DNA of 29,111 bases, taken from Adlercreutzia sp910585575 (lineage in GTDB: Bacteria; Actinomycetota; Coriobacteriia; Coriobacteriales; Eggerthellaceae). The notes beneath the pieces were generated by a model. It did not search any database. It saw only the letters and a list, made by a program, of their open reading frames with translations, and was not told the DNA's origin. Position 1 is the stretch's first letter. Each line of letters begins with the position of its first letter. Shown here piece by piece: positions 7,891 to 16,361 of this stretch. The position numbers were made by a program, and so were the translations under genes. The stretch lies in the NCBI RefSeq assembly GCF_951801035.1, contig NZ_CATOKT010000018.1, one strand, 5' to 3'.

Positions 7891-9150
7891 ATGCCGAGCA
7901 TCTTTTCCCCCGACGAGAAAAAGAGCCGCGCCCGCCAGGCGCGTGAGCGTCTGCGCCGCAGTGCCGATGCCTACGCCCCCAAGGCGGGGCCGGCCGAAAA
8001 CGCGGTGCGCGAGGAGGTGGAGGCCGTCGAGGCCTTCGAAGGCGCGGACGACGACGATTTCGAAACCCCCGAGCAGCGCCGGCGCCGCGAGGCCCAGGCG
8101 CGCTTGCAGCGCCGCCTGCATGGCGACGACCCTGAGCCTTCCGCGGAAGAGGAGGGGCTGCCCCCGCTCGTGTGCGATCCCGAGACGGCGCCCGCGGGCC
8201 CCCCGTGGCATTACGACCTTTCCGAGGAGGAGGCGCAGCAGCGCCAGGAGAAGCGCGACAGTCGCGCCGAGAAGCGCCATCAGCTGAAGCAGAAGGCCCT
8301 CGACAAAACGCCGAAGAAGCTGAAGAACCCCTCCGACTTGCAGGTACGCTTCCGCACGGGCGTGGTGTACACCGCCGTCACCGTCATCTGCGTGCTGGCC
8401 GGCAATATCCCCATGGTGCTCATGCTCATGGCCGTGGCCGGCATTTGCGCGGGCGAGTTTTTCTACATGCTGCGCTCCGACGCGAAGCTGCCCAACGAGA
8501 TGCTGGGCATCATTGCGGCGGTGCTCTATCCGCTCAGCGTGTATGTGGCGGGTCTGATCGGCGCCATGATCGTGAGCCTTGCTCTTATGCTGGCGCTTTT
8601 GGTGTGGTACGTCTTCTGGTTGCGAGCGCGCATCCCCGATGTGTGCGTCAGCTTCTTCGGGGCTGCCTATACGGGCCTGCTGCTGTGCGGCCTTATCGTT
8701 ATCCGCGTGTCGCTGCCCAGCCCGTGGGGCGGGGTGGCGGTGCTGCTGCTGTTCCTGGCAGTGTGGGCCAACGACGCCTTCGCCTATCTGGTGGGCAGCA
8801 AAATTGGCAAGCACAAGCTGGCCCCGCGCACGAGCCCGAAGAAAAGCTGGGAGGGCTTCATCGCCGGCCTGGTGGGCTCGGTGCTCTTCTGGTGCGCGCT
8901 GTCGTTTGTGCCGGGTATTACGATGTCCTTGGTGCAGGCGGTGTGCTTTGGCGTTGTCGCCGGTGCCATGGGCGTGCTCGGCGATTTGGCCGAAAGCCGC
9001 ATCAAGCGCAATTCGGGGTTCAAGGATTCCGGCACCATTATGCCGGGTCATGGCGGGCTGCTCGATCGCAGTGACTCGCTGTTCCTCACCTCTATCACCG
9101 CTGCTATTTTGCTGGTGGCCGGCGGCTGCATTCCCTACGCGCTCTTCTAA
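7891..9150 (+). CDS. cdsA: Phosphatidate cytidylyltransferase (CDP-diacylglycerol synthase) with a charged N-terminal extension
   Basis: CdsA makes CDP-diacylglycerol from phosphatidic acid and CTP, the branch point of phospholipid synthesis, in the cytoplasmic membrane. From about residue 155 on there are roughly eight hydrophobic segments. The C-terminal family signature is clear: GSKIGKHKLAPRTSPKKSWEG, then GDLAESRIKRNSGFKDSG and MPGHGGLLDRSDSL. The 419-residue length exceeds the usual 260-300 because residues 1-150 form a soluble, highly charged region rich in Arg, Glu and Ala (DDDDFETPEQRRRREAQARL) with no domain I recognise. The start is well supported: ATG 7891 follows the uppS stop with no gap and has GGAGGGG upstream inside uppS. 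There is no internal Met before the membrane part. Confidence 0.94.
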   Translation: MPSIFSPDEKKSRARQARERLRRSADAYAPKAGPAENAVREEVEAVEAFEGADDDDFETPEQRRRREAQARLQRRLHGDDPEPSAEEEGLPPLVCDPETAPAGPPWHYDLSEEEAQQRQEKRDSRAEKRHQLKQKALDKTPKKLKNPSDLQVRFRTGVVYTAVTVICVLAGNIPMVLMLMAVAGICAGEFFYMLRSDAKLPNEMLGIIAAVLYPLSVYVAGLIGAMIVSLALMLALLVWYVFWLRARIPDVCVSFFGAAYTGLLLCGLIVIRVSLPSPWGGVAVLLLFLAVWANDAFAYLVGSKIGKHKLAPRTSPKKSWEGFIAGLVGSVLFWCALSFVPGITMSLVQAVCFGVVAGAMGVLGDLAESRIKRNSGFKDSGTIMPGHGGLLDRSDSLFLTSITAAILLVAGGCIPYALF

Positions 9151-9194
9151 AGGCGCTTGAAGAAAAATAGAGCAACGTGGCGAAAGGGGCGCTC

Positions 9195-10445
9195 ATGGCA
9201 AAGCGTCGCATAGTGGTTTTGGGGTCAACGGGCTCCATCGGTACGCAGACGCTCGATGTGGTGCGCCAGCACAGCGATCAGCTGGAAGTGGTGGGTCTGG
9301 CGGTGCATAGTCGCATCGACACGCTCCTGGCCCAGGCGCGCGAATTCGACGTTTGCCACCTGGCGGTGGGCGATGAGGCCCTGGCCAATGACCCGCGCAT
9401 CGACGAGGCGCGCCAGCTGACGGCGCGCTTGGCAGCGAGTCACTCGGGAGATGAGGGCACCGTGGGAGTGGGGCCGGCGGCCGTGCTCGACTTGGTACGC
9501 CTGCCGGACGTCGACGTAGTAGTAAACGCCCTGGTGGGAGCTGCGGGCCTGCGCGCCAGCTACGAGACGCTGGCCCAGGGCAAGGTGCTGGCGCTGGCGA
9601 ACAAGGAGTCGCTCGTGGTGGGGGGCGACCTTATCATGCCCCTGGCGGCGCAGGTGGACGAGGCGCGCCGGGCCGCTGGGCTTGCGCCGGCCACGGGTCC
9701 GGCGGGGGCGCTCATGCCCATCGACTCCGAGCACGGGGCCATTTACCAGTGCCTGTTGGGAGAGAACCCGCGCGAGGTGTCCAAGCTGTGGGTAACGGCC
9801 TCGGGCGGTCCTTTCCGCGGGAAGACCCGTGACGAGTTGCGCCATATTACGCCGGCGCAGGCTCTGGCCCATCCCACGTGGAACATGGGGGCGAAGATTT
9901 CCATCGACTCGTCGACGCTGATGAACAAAGGCCTGGAAGTGATTGAGGCCCACCACCTGTTCGCCATGCCCTATGACAAGATCGAGGTGGTGGTGCAGCC
10001 GCAAAGCGCCATTCACTCGATGGTGGAATTCACCGACGGTTCCGTGAAGGCGCATCTCGGCACCACGGACATGCGCATTCCCATCCAGTTTGCCCTCTCG
10101 TACCCCGATCGTTGGGAGGCTCCGGTGGCACCCTTGGATTTCCGCACCCTGGGCACCCTTGAGTTCGCCGCTCCTGACACTCACACGTTCCGCTGTTTGG
10201 CCCTGGCACGTGAGGCGGGCCGCCAGGGGGGCACCTTGCCCTGCGTGATGAACGCGGCGAACGAAGTGGCGGTGGCGGAGTTCTTGGCCGGCTCGATCAG
10301 CTATTTGGATATTGCGGCCTGTGTCGAAGCGGCCATGGAGGCGCAGGGTTCCGAGCCGGTGGAAAGCCTCGAGCAGCTTGAAGAGGTGGACGCTCGCACG
10401 CGCGTGTTCGCCCGCGCCTGGTGCGGCACGCATCCCTTGCTGTAG
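9195..10445 (+). CDS. dxr: 1-deoxy-D-xylulose 5-phosphate reductoisomerase
   Basis: DXR converts DXP to 2-C-methyl-D-erythritol 4-phosphate with NADPH, the committed step of the MEP isoprenoid pathway in the cytosol. Seen: the NADPH-binding GSTGSIG (residues 10-16), ALANKESLV (about 134-142), PIDSEHGAIYQCL (metal and substrate site, about 175), TASGGPFRG, HPTWNMGAKISIDSSTLMNKGLEVIEAHHLF, and the flexible-loop region with QPQSAIHSMVEF. Its 416 residues slightly exceed the usual 385-400; extra residues lie in loops near 80-95 and 155-170. ATG 9195 is preferred over GTG 9177 because AAAGGGG sits just upstream of the ATG. It closes the plus-strand run; ispG of the same pathway lies beyond the adhesin gene. 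Confidence 0.96.
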   Translation: MAKRRIVVLGSTGSIGTQTLDVVRQHSDQLEVVGLAVHSRIDTLLAQAREFDVCHLAVGDEALANDPRIDEARQLTARLAASHSGDEGTVGVGPAAVLDLVRLPDVDVVVNALVGAAGLRASYETLAQGKVLALANKESLVVGGDLIMPLAAQVDEARRAAGLAPATGPAGALMPIDSEHGAIYQCLLGENPREVSKLWVTASGGPFRGKTRDELRHITPAQALAHPTWNMGAKISIDSSTLMNKGLEVIEAHHLFAMPYDKIEVVVQPQSAIHSMVEFTDGSVKAHLGTTDMRIPIQFALSYPDRWEAPVAPLDFRTLGTLEFAAPDTHTFRCLALAREAGRQGGTLPCVMNAANEVAVAEFLAGSISYLDIAACVEAAMEAQGSEPVESLEQLEEVDARTRVFARAWCGTHPLL

Positions 10446-10464
10446 CGATAGCGCAGAAAACAAA

Positions 10465-10498
10465 ACGGAAGGGGAGGCTGGAGCGCCTCCCCTTCCGT
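10465..10498 (-). terminator. Terminator for the adhesin gene, probably bidirectional
   Basis: A perfect 14-bp stem (ACGGAAGGGGAGGC with GCCTCCCCTTCCGT) has a 6-base loop. On the minus strand it is followed by TTTGTTTT, as expected for the adhesin transcript. dxr ends just before it on the other strand, so it can also stop dxr transcription. Confidence 0.85.
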
Positions 10499-10587
10499 GG
10501 GTTGAGGGGCGGTTGTTCGATCTGCGAGCGAGGAGATCGACTGCGAATAGCAGAAGCCGTCGTTTGGAAGAGTTCCGTGACGCCCGG

Positions 10588-13500
10588 CTAGCTGCGCTGT
10601 CGCCGGCGAACAATGACGAGGGTGCTAGCAGCGCCTAGCACGACCACCACGAGGGCTGCAGTGGCGCGGCCGAGGTTGTCGCTCGTTTGAGAGAGCGCGG
10701 CAAAGGGCCGCGGTTTCTCCTTGACCTCGGTAGGCTTGGCCGGGGTTTCCTCAACTTCCGTAGGCGGCTCCTGCGGCTCGGGGCTCTCCGGCGCTGGCGG
10801 CTCTTCGGGAAGGGGCGCGGGCTCATCAGGCGGCAAAACCTCTTCGGGTTCCTCGGGGACTGAGGGCTCTTCGGGTTCTTCGGGCTCCTCGGGGAGGGGA
10901 TAGACGACGGTCTGGTCTTGGTTGTCGAGGTCGGCGTGGAGCGCTATTTCCTTATCGTTGTAGTACAGCGATTCGAAGACCACGAGCGGCAGCTCCTTCG
11001 TGCGGTCAGCATCTTCGTCGTCGGGCTCTGTGCCCGTGCCGTTCTCGTCGTCAGGCTCAGCACCTGGTTCAGCATCGGGGTCATTGTCGGCTCCAGCGTC
11101 AGGCCCAGGCTGGGTGTTGTCGCCGGAATCGTCGCCATCCGTTCCCGGGTCATCGCTGGCGGTAAAGTCGCCATTGGCGGGTGGGGTAAACGTCAGTTCC
11201 ATGGCGATGGTGCCTTGAGAATCCTCGGGAGTAAAGGTGCGGTCGGCGCTGACAACCTGACCGTCGACGGTGAAGGGCTTTTGGGTGGCACGATTCATGA
11301 GCACGGCGGTCATGGTGTAGGTGCGCCCCGGGGTGAGGCCTCGGTAGGCCACGACGTCGACGATGGTGGTCGGGTCGCCAAGGCTTCCCCCGTGGGTGCC
11401 GCTTGCTTGATCGTGGGCGTTCGTGTGCAAGGCCACGGGGCTGATGGTCACAGTTTGCTTGAGATCGTCCATATGCCGGTGGCTTGCCTCCTCGGTTTCG
11501 CCCCGCTTGAGGGTCTCGAACACCACGACGGCAGTCTCTTCGGTAACGGAAGAAGCGTCGAATGTCAGGGGCACGGTGACGAAGCCGTTGGACTCTTTGG
11601 GGACGAAGGCCACCGTGGCGCTGACCGTCTCTCCGTCGGCCAGGAAAGGCTCGCCCGTCGCGCGATCCATCAGCACGGCCTCAAGGGTGTACTCTTGCCC
11701 CGGCTCCAGGCCCTCGTAGGAAACACGGTCCATGATGACGGCCTCGTCTTCGGCGTTCAGCTGGCTGTCGAACAGGTTGCCGGTGGCGCCATTGTAGGCG
11801 TGGGTGCGAATGCGCGGCTTGTTGTCGGTGGTGTTGTTGAGCGTTCCCAGATCGATCACCTTCCCCTGGTCGACGGCGTCCACGATCACCTCATCGCGGA
11901 TCATGGAGAACAGCTGGTTGGCGGGGCAGCGCAGCTCTTCGATATCGTAGAGATCGTAGGGCAGTGCGCCCTCGTTGTCGGCCGGGGAAGCTCCCTCGGA
12001 GGCGCCGCCGCTGAACCAGCAGCCCGCGTTGGCGTCCAGCTGGCTCATGTCAACGGAGAGGGGGAGGGAGAAGCGGCCCTCGGCATCGCGAAACTGCGCG
12101 TCGTTGGCGTTCGTGCGGCTGGTGTGCGGCCGAGAAGCGGAGGCCTCGGTGGAGGCAAAGCCGTTCTTGTCGGTGACCAAGATGTGCCACTCGCCCGTCG
12201 AGCGCGCCGTAATTTTGAAGGGAACGCCCGCAAGGCGCGTTGAGCCGTTCGCGCGCTTAATGAAGCGCAGATCGGAGCGCACAACAACGTCGCTGATGCG
12301 GTCGCCGCCCTCCTCCGCCTGAAAGTTTTCCAAAGTTTCGCGGTCGTGATTCTCGTCGCTGACGTGGCGCACGTGCACGGTGGTGTCGGGAAGGTAGCCC
12401 TCGGGGGCCTTCACCTCCTGAATAGTGTAGGAGCCGATGGGCAGTCCTAGTGTTCCGTCTTGCAGCTTGTAGAAGTCCGGCCCGCTCACCTTGTAGGGCA
12501 GCACCTGCTCGGGGCCGCGTTGGCTGCGATGGGTAAATGTGCCCTCGGCCTGCTTGAGCGAGAACGCGCCCTCGTCGTTGGTGCGCACCACCCACGAGGC
12601 CTGGGGCTGGGCCGTGGCCAAGGTGGCCGCGCTAGCGCCTTCCAGGGGGTAGTAATTGATGCGGAAGTGGGCATCGCCTAAGTTGGCGCCGCCCTGGGGC
12701 ACGGGCTTTCCCGTGCGACGGTCCACCTTTCTGAGCAGGATATCAAGGGGCTCGAGCTTGGGCGGCTCGGGCACGGCGCCCTTGTTCACGTGAAAGGTTT
12801 CCCCATCCACCACAGTGACGGGATAGATGCGCGGGTCGACGGCATAGCCCTTGGCGGCGCGCTTGGTCTCGCGTACCCAATAAGATCCGATGGGCACTTC
12901 GTCGATGCGCGCCACCATGGCGCCCTTGTCGTTAGGGGCCACATCCATGGTGCCGTAGCGGTTGAGGCAGGCGGCGTCGGTGAAAACGCCGTAGGTGGCA
13001 TTGGCCAGAGAATAGCAGGGATTGCCGTCGGTGAGCCGGGGGTTGTCCGACACCTTGACCAGGTCGATGGCACCGCGCTGGGGCTCGTCGACGAAGGTGA
13101 CGGTGTCGGGGTTCTCGTCGTCGGCCCGCGCTTCGATGGTCAACTTCTTGACGCCATCGTAGCGGCGGAAGCCGGACGGCGCGAACAGCTCGGCGGCGTA
13201 ATAGGTGCCCGCCTCCACCTCGGCAACGATGTTGCTCTTGCCGTCGTCTTTGCTGACGAAGACGAGGTTGGTGTGGGTGCGCGCCCAGTCGCGCGCCTCT
13301 TGCCAGGTGTCCCAGGTGCCCCTCTTCCCCTTGGCCGCCGCGGCTTCAGCGTCGCTCTTGTCAGCAAAGGCGGCGATTACCGCATGTTTCAGGGAATAGC
13401 GGCTATTCGCGTTGGAGAGCGCCTGATTGGCCGACTTTTTAATGGCCTGGGCCTTGCCTTGGTTGGGCGGGGGAACGAGGAGGTACCCCACGACATCTTG

Positions 13501-14748
13501 GAAGGATTGCCCCGTCGAGGCGGACTTGGCGTCGAACTTGTAGAAGAACTTGAGCCATCCGGTGTAGGCAGACTGCGAGCCTTTGTAGGTGCCCTTAAAG
13601 GCCAGGTAGTTATCCCCAGCAGAGTCCATGATGATGGCGCCTCCCCCGTTCACCACGCCGGAGGAGCCGCAGGTGCCATGGGCCATGGCCTTGTTGTTGG
13701 GCGCCTCGCCTGGGCCGTAGCCGGGGTCTTGGTAGCTGGAGCCAGTCGTAAGATAGCGCGTGCGGTACTCGGTGCCGTTGCGGGCCGTGGCAAATTCCGC
13801 ATTTTTGCCGAGACGACCGGCAATGGTGTCGCCGAAGAAGGCGTCGACGGCCTCGTTGTACGTGCTCGATGAGGGCTTGAGCACCGGTTCGTCCCACGTG
13901 GTGCCCGTCGAGACGCCGCCCTCGTACACTTGGCGCGTGCCGAAAAAGGCGCCGAAGCCATAGCTGCCGATCATGGCGCTGGGGAACCCATAGGCGGCCT
14001 GCTTCTTCTTCATGTCGATATCGAAGTTCTCCAGGCGCGTATGGGAGTTCAGCTGATAGTGCTTGTCGAGGGTGCCCGGAAAGCCGGCTGCCAGTCGCTT
14101 AAGCGGGCCGGTGGAGCTAGCGCTGTCGGCGCACTTGGCCTCGCGGATGGCGTCGGGCACGTCCGAGCGAAAGCGGAGTTCGCTAGTGCCAGAAGATACG
14201 ATGGCATCGGAAGTGTCGAGGTCGGCCAGCACGAAATGCTCGTAAGCGGGGTGAGTTGGCGCCAGCCAGAACACCACAGCAAGGGTTTCGGGGCTCGGCA
14301 CTAAAGCGGCGGGAATGCGAACTTCGCCGGACGAGGCGTCGTACGTGCACTGCTCAGTAAGATCGATCTGCTTGTTGTTGAAGGTGGCGTAGTAATCGTA
14401 GACGGCGAAGCGCAGATGGTCGTCGAAGGAGCAGGCAGGATTCTGCTGCCCCACATCCACGATAAAGGAGTCGTTGCGCTGCTGAGCCGCCGCTTCGTAG
14501 CTGGCGAAATCGATGGTGCGCAGGGCTGTGTCCTTAAAGTGCAGAACAACGTTCACGCGGAAGCTCTCAGCGGCCACGGCCGGTTCGAGGCGGGCGGATA
14601 AGAGGCCTGGAAGCAGCCCTAAAACAAGAAGAAGCGCCAGACAGGCGCGGGGGAGGGAACGGGGGAAACGAAAGACGGTTGAGCGCGCGTCGCGAAGGCC
14701 CGCTGGCACAGGGGCGGCGCGTAGGGGAACAGGATGGTGGGGGCTCAT
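10588..14748 (-). CDS. Large sortase-anchored surface protein with CnaB/SpaA-like and VaFE domains
   Basis: A 1386-residue wall-anchored adhesin or pilin-like protein. A long signal peptide (about 1-60, hydrophobic core LALLLVLGLLPGLL, cleavage likely after AVAA) precedes a roughly 500-residue N-terminal region I do not recognise. CnaB/prealbumin-like domains follow near residues 560, 668 and 820 (each with a [G]SYW/TI-ET/EVK-P-GY element), then two VaFE repeats (about 975-1098 and 1098-1283), a Pro/Glu stalk (about 1283-1343), the sorting signal LSQTSD (1352-1357), a hydrophobic helix and an RRRQRS tail. The motif deviates from LPxTG. The second VaFE repeat is split by about 55 Asp/Glu-rich residues. 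The start 14748 has GAGGAG five bases upstream. No sortase is encoded in the window. The gene lies against the direction of, and inside, the housekeeping dxr-rseP run. Confidence 0.9.
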   Translation of the reverse strand: MSPHHPVPLRAAPVPAGLRDARSTVFRFPRSLPRACLALLLVLGLLPGLLSARLEPAVAAESFRVNVVLHFKDTALRTIDFASYEAAAQQRNDSFIVDVGQQNPACSFDDHLRFAVYDYYATFNNKQIDLTEQCTYDASSGEVRIPAALVPSPETLAVVFWLAPTHPAYEHFVLADLDTSDAIVSSGTSELRFRSDVPDAIREAKCADSASSTGPLKRLAAGFPGTLDKHYQLNSHTRLENFDIDMKKKQAAYGFPSAMIGSYGFGAFFGTRQVYEGGVSTGTTWDEPVLKPSSSTYNEAVDAFFGDTIAGRLGKNAEFATARNGTEYRTRYLTTGSSYQDPGYGPGEAPNNKAMAHGTCGSSGVVNGGGAIIMDSAGDNYLAFKGTYKGSQSAYTGWLKFFYKFDAKSASTGQSFQDVVGYLLVPPPNQGKAQAIKKSANQALSNANSRYSLKHAVIAAFADKSDAEAAAAKGKRGTWDTWQEARDWARTHTNLVFVSKDDGKSNIVAEVEAGTYYAAELFAPSGFRRYDGVKKLTIEARADDENPDTVTFVDEPQRGAIDLVKVSDNPRLTDGNPCYSLANATYGVFTDAACLNRYGTMDVAPNDKGAMVARIDEVPIGSYWVRETKRAAKGYAVDPRIYPVTVVDGETFHVNKGAVPEPPKLEPLDILLRKVDRRTGKPVPQGGANLGDAHFRINYYPLEGASAATLATAQPQASWVVRTNDEGAFSLKQAEGTFTHRSQRGPEQVLPYKVSGPDFYKLQDGTLGLPIGSYTIQEVKAPEGYLPDTTVHVRHVSDENHDRETLENFQAEEGGDRISDVVVRSDLRFIKRANGSTRLAGVPFKITARSTGEWHILVTDKNGFASTEASASRPHTSRTNANDAQFRDAEGRFSLPLSVDMSQLDANAGCWFSGGASEGASPADNEGALPYDLYDIEELRCPANQLFSMIRDEVIVDAVDQGKVIDLGTLNNTTDNKPRIRTHAYNGATGNLFDSQLNAEDEAVIMDRVSYEGLEPGQEYTLEAVLMDRATGEPFLADGETVSATVAFVPKESNGFVTVPLTFDASSVTEETAVVVFETLKRGETEEASHRHMDDLKQTVTISPVALHTNAHDQASGTHGGSLGDPTTIVDVVAYRGLTPGRTYTMTAVLMNRATQKPFTVDGQVVSADRTFTPEDSQGTIAMELTFTPPANGDFTASDDPGTDGDDSGDNTQPGPDAGADNDPDAEPGAEPDDENGTGTEPDDEDADRTKELPLVVFESLYYNDKEIALHADLDNQDQTVVYPLPEEPEEPEEPSVPEEPEEVLPPDEPAPLPEEPPAPESPEPQEPPTEVEETPAKPTEVKEKPRPFAALSQTSDNLGRATAALVVVVLGAASTLVIVRRRQRS

Positions 14749-15196
14749 GGGCACTCCTCTCTGCGCAGCGGGGCGCGACGACGAAAGAGACAGGAATCGG
14801 GTGCCCGCTGTCTCAAAACGTCCACGGAGGAAAAGAGGCCGAGAGAGTGGTTTGGCGTAGAGCAGCGAAGCACCCGATGGCGTATACCCTAGGCACCGGG
14901 TTTCGCGGGTCTGTCGCCTTGCTGCCGCCGCGAAGCCGCCCTGCATTCTGCAGAGCCGAGGCAGTGAGTCGCACGGTTCTTCCGATAAGGGGGGAGGCCC
15001 GAGAGGGCGTGCGACAGCGGCCGCTCCGTGAAGAATCTGCGCAGAAATGCCCGTGTGTTATAGGGATTTCGCGAGTGAGGCCGTTGTGCAAAGGCGGGTT
15101 TGCCCCCTCTTCCTATAATGGGCTGCGAACTAAAGCCGCCGACGGCGATCGGTGGCACTCTCGATATCGACCCTTCCCTTCCCAAGGAGTTGTGCG
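14749..15196. other. 448-bp intergenic region between adhesin and rseP
   Basis: It holds the divergent control regions of the adhesin (minus) and rseP (plus). The only clear element is the TATAAT at 15114. A minus-strand TATAAC at 15062-15057 could serve the adhesin but has no fitting -35; it would imply a leader of about 300 bases. Reading frames here lack ribosome sites and family signatures, and I see no RNA gene. Confidence 0.5.
15114..15119 (+). promoter_or_regulatory. Consensus -10 element for rseP
   Basis: A perfect TATAAT lies 77 bases before the rseP start; no good -35 is seen at 16-18 bases. It would give rseP its own promoter after the interruption by the adhesin gene. Confidence 0.5.
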
Positions 15197-16309
15197 ATGG
15201 ATTTGCTGATCATTATTGTGTGCGCTGTGGTGGTCATCGGCTTTCTGGTGTTCATCCACGAAGGAGGCCATTATCTGGCGGCCCGCGCCTTTGGCGTGCG
15301 CGTGACCGAGTTCATGCTGGGACTCCCCGGCCCCTCGGTGGGTTTTACTCGCGGCGAGACGCGCTTCGGCGTGACGGCGGTTCCCTTGGGCGGTTACGCC
15401 AAGGTGTGCGGTATGGAAGCGGGACCGCTGCAGCCTCATTTGCAGGAAGTGCTTGCCGCGCTCTATCGCCGGGGTACGGCGAACATGGAGGACATTGCTC
15501 TCGATTGCGGCATCACTGACGACGAGGCCTACGAGGCGCTGGAGGAACTGGTGGAGTGGGGCAGCGTCATCGGCCCCACCAAGCAGGACCAGTTCAACAC
15601 CTATCGCGCCCCGCGCGTGATGCCCACCAAGCGCCAGCAGCGCAAGGCGGCCAAGGCGGGCAAGCCGGCACTTACTTCCTATCAGCTGGGCGAGGCGCGT
15701 CCGGTTGACGACCCCCATGCGTTGTATGAGAGCGAGTACTCCCAGCAGTACCGTTCGCTGCCGTTCTGGAAGCGCTCGGTTATTCTGCTGGCGGGCATTG
15801 CCATGAACCTCTTGTTCGCCATGCTCGTGTTCATTCTGGTGTTCTCGATCATCGGTTTTCAGGTGCAGCATCCCGAGACGGGCGAGCTGGTTACCATCCA
15901 TGCCTCCGTGCTGCAAGCGCTGCAAGCGGGCTTTACGTATATCGGCATGGTCATTCAGGCCGTGGTGGGCCTGTTCAACCCGGCCACGGCGGCTCAGACG
16001 GTGTCCGACTCCACGTCCATTGTGGGCATTGCCGTCATGTCGAAGGATTACTTCCAAGCCGGCCTGATCGAGGGGCTCGAGTTTATGGCCATGATCTCGG
16101 TGTCGCTGGGCATCATGAACTTGCTGCCCATTCCTCCCCTGGATGGCGGTCGTTTTGTGGTGGAGGTGTTCCAGAAGGGTACGCGCAAGACCGTATCCCA
16201 GAAGGTGATGAACTATATGTCCATGGCGGGCATGGCGCTGTTCATCGGCTTGTTCGTCATCATGCTGAACCAGGACATCCAAAGGTTCGTGCTCGGGAAT
16301 TGGGGATAA
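15197..16309 (+). CDS. rseP: Site-2 protease (RseP/RIP family) without a visible PDZ domain and with a winged-helix-like insert
   Basis: An intramembrane zinc metalloprotease of the RseP family, 370 residues. TM1 (about 4-26) carries HEGGH (21-25); LPLGGYAKV (63-70) is the usual GGY block; TM2 is at 194-222 (LLAGIAMNLLFAML); the third motif NLLPIPPLDGGRF is at 308-320 (Asp316). Two points are unusual. Between TM2 and the next helix only about 20 residues occur where a PDZ domain of about 85 is normal. And the cytosolic loop after GGYAKV holds residues 79-127 (LQEVLAALYRRGTANMEDIA, CGITDDEAYEALEELVEWGS) that read like a winged helix, followed by a basic stretch (KRQQRKAAKAGK). The start has AAGGAG seven bases upstream. 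Position before ispG and proS matches common gene order. Substrate unknown. Confidence 0.88.
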   Translation: MDLLIIIVCAVVVIGFLVFIHEGGHYLAARAFGVRVTEFMLGLPGPSVGFTRGETRFGVTAVPLGGYAKVCGMEAGPLQPHLQEVLAALYRRGTANMEDIALDCGITDDEAYEALEELVEWGSVIGPTKQDQFNTYRAPRVMPTKRQQRKAAKAGKPALTSYQLGEARPVDDPHALYESEYSQQYRSLPFWKRSVILLAGIAMNLLFAMLVFILVFSIIGFQVQHPETGELVTIHASVLQALQAGFTYIGMVIQAVVGLFNPATAAQTVSDSTSIVGIAVMSKDYFQAGLIEGLEFMAMISVSLGIMNLLPIPPLDGGRFVVEVFQKGTRKTVSQKVMNYMSMAGMALFIGLFVIMLNQDIQRFVLGNWG

Positions 16310-16312
16310 TCT

Positions 16313-16344
16313 GTTCCGTCGGCCCTAACGGGACCGACGGGAAC
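16313..16344 (+). repeat. Stem-loop just after rseP
   Basis: GTTCC-GTCGG and CCGAC-GGGAAC arms, with an inner CCC-TAAC-GGG hairpin, form a GC-rich stem with bulges three bases after the rseP stop. No T-tract follows, so it is a weak terminator candidate or an mRNA 3'-end stabiliser. Confidence 0.5.
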
Positions 16345-16361
16345 GTCGACGCTGCGGCTCC

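Noticed and set aside
10918..12243. 441-codon plus-strand open frame opposite the adhesin gene (also 12790-13872)
   Set aside because: The adhesin on the other strand has clear domains, signal peptide and anchor; these frames have no recognisable motif and only shadow composition.
14679..15209. 176-codon frame in the adhesin-rseP intergenic region
   Set aside because: Overlaps the adhesin start and the rseP promoter, no homology-like pattern, Arg/Gly-rich as expected of non-coding GC-rich DNA.
16313..16344. Intrinsic terminator call for the hairpin after rseP
   Set aside because: The stem is good but no run of Ts follows on either strand, so it is listed only as a stem-loop.
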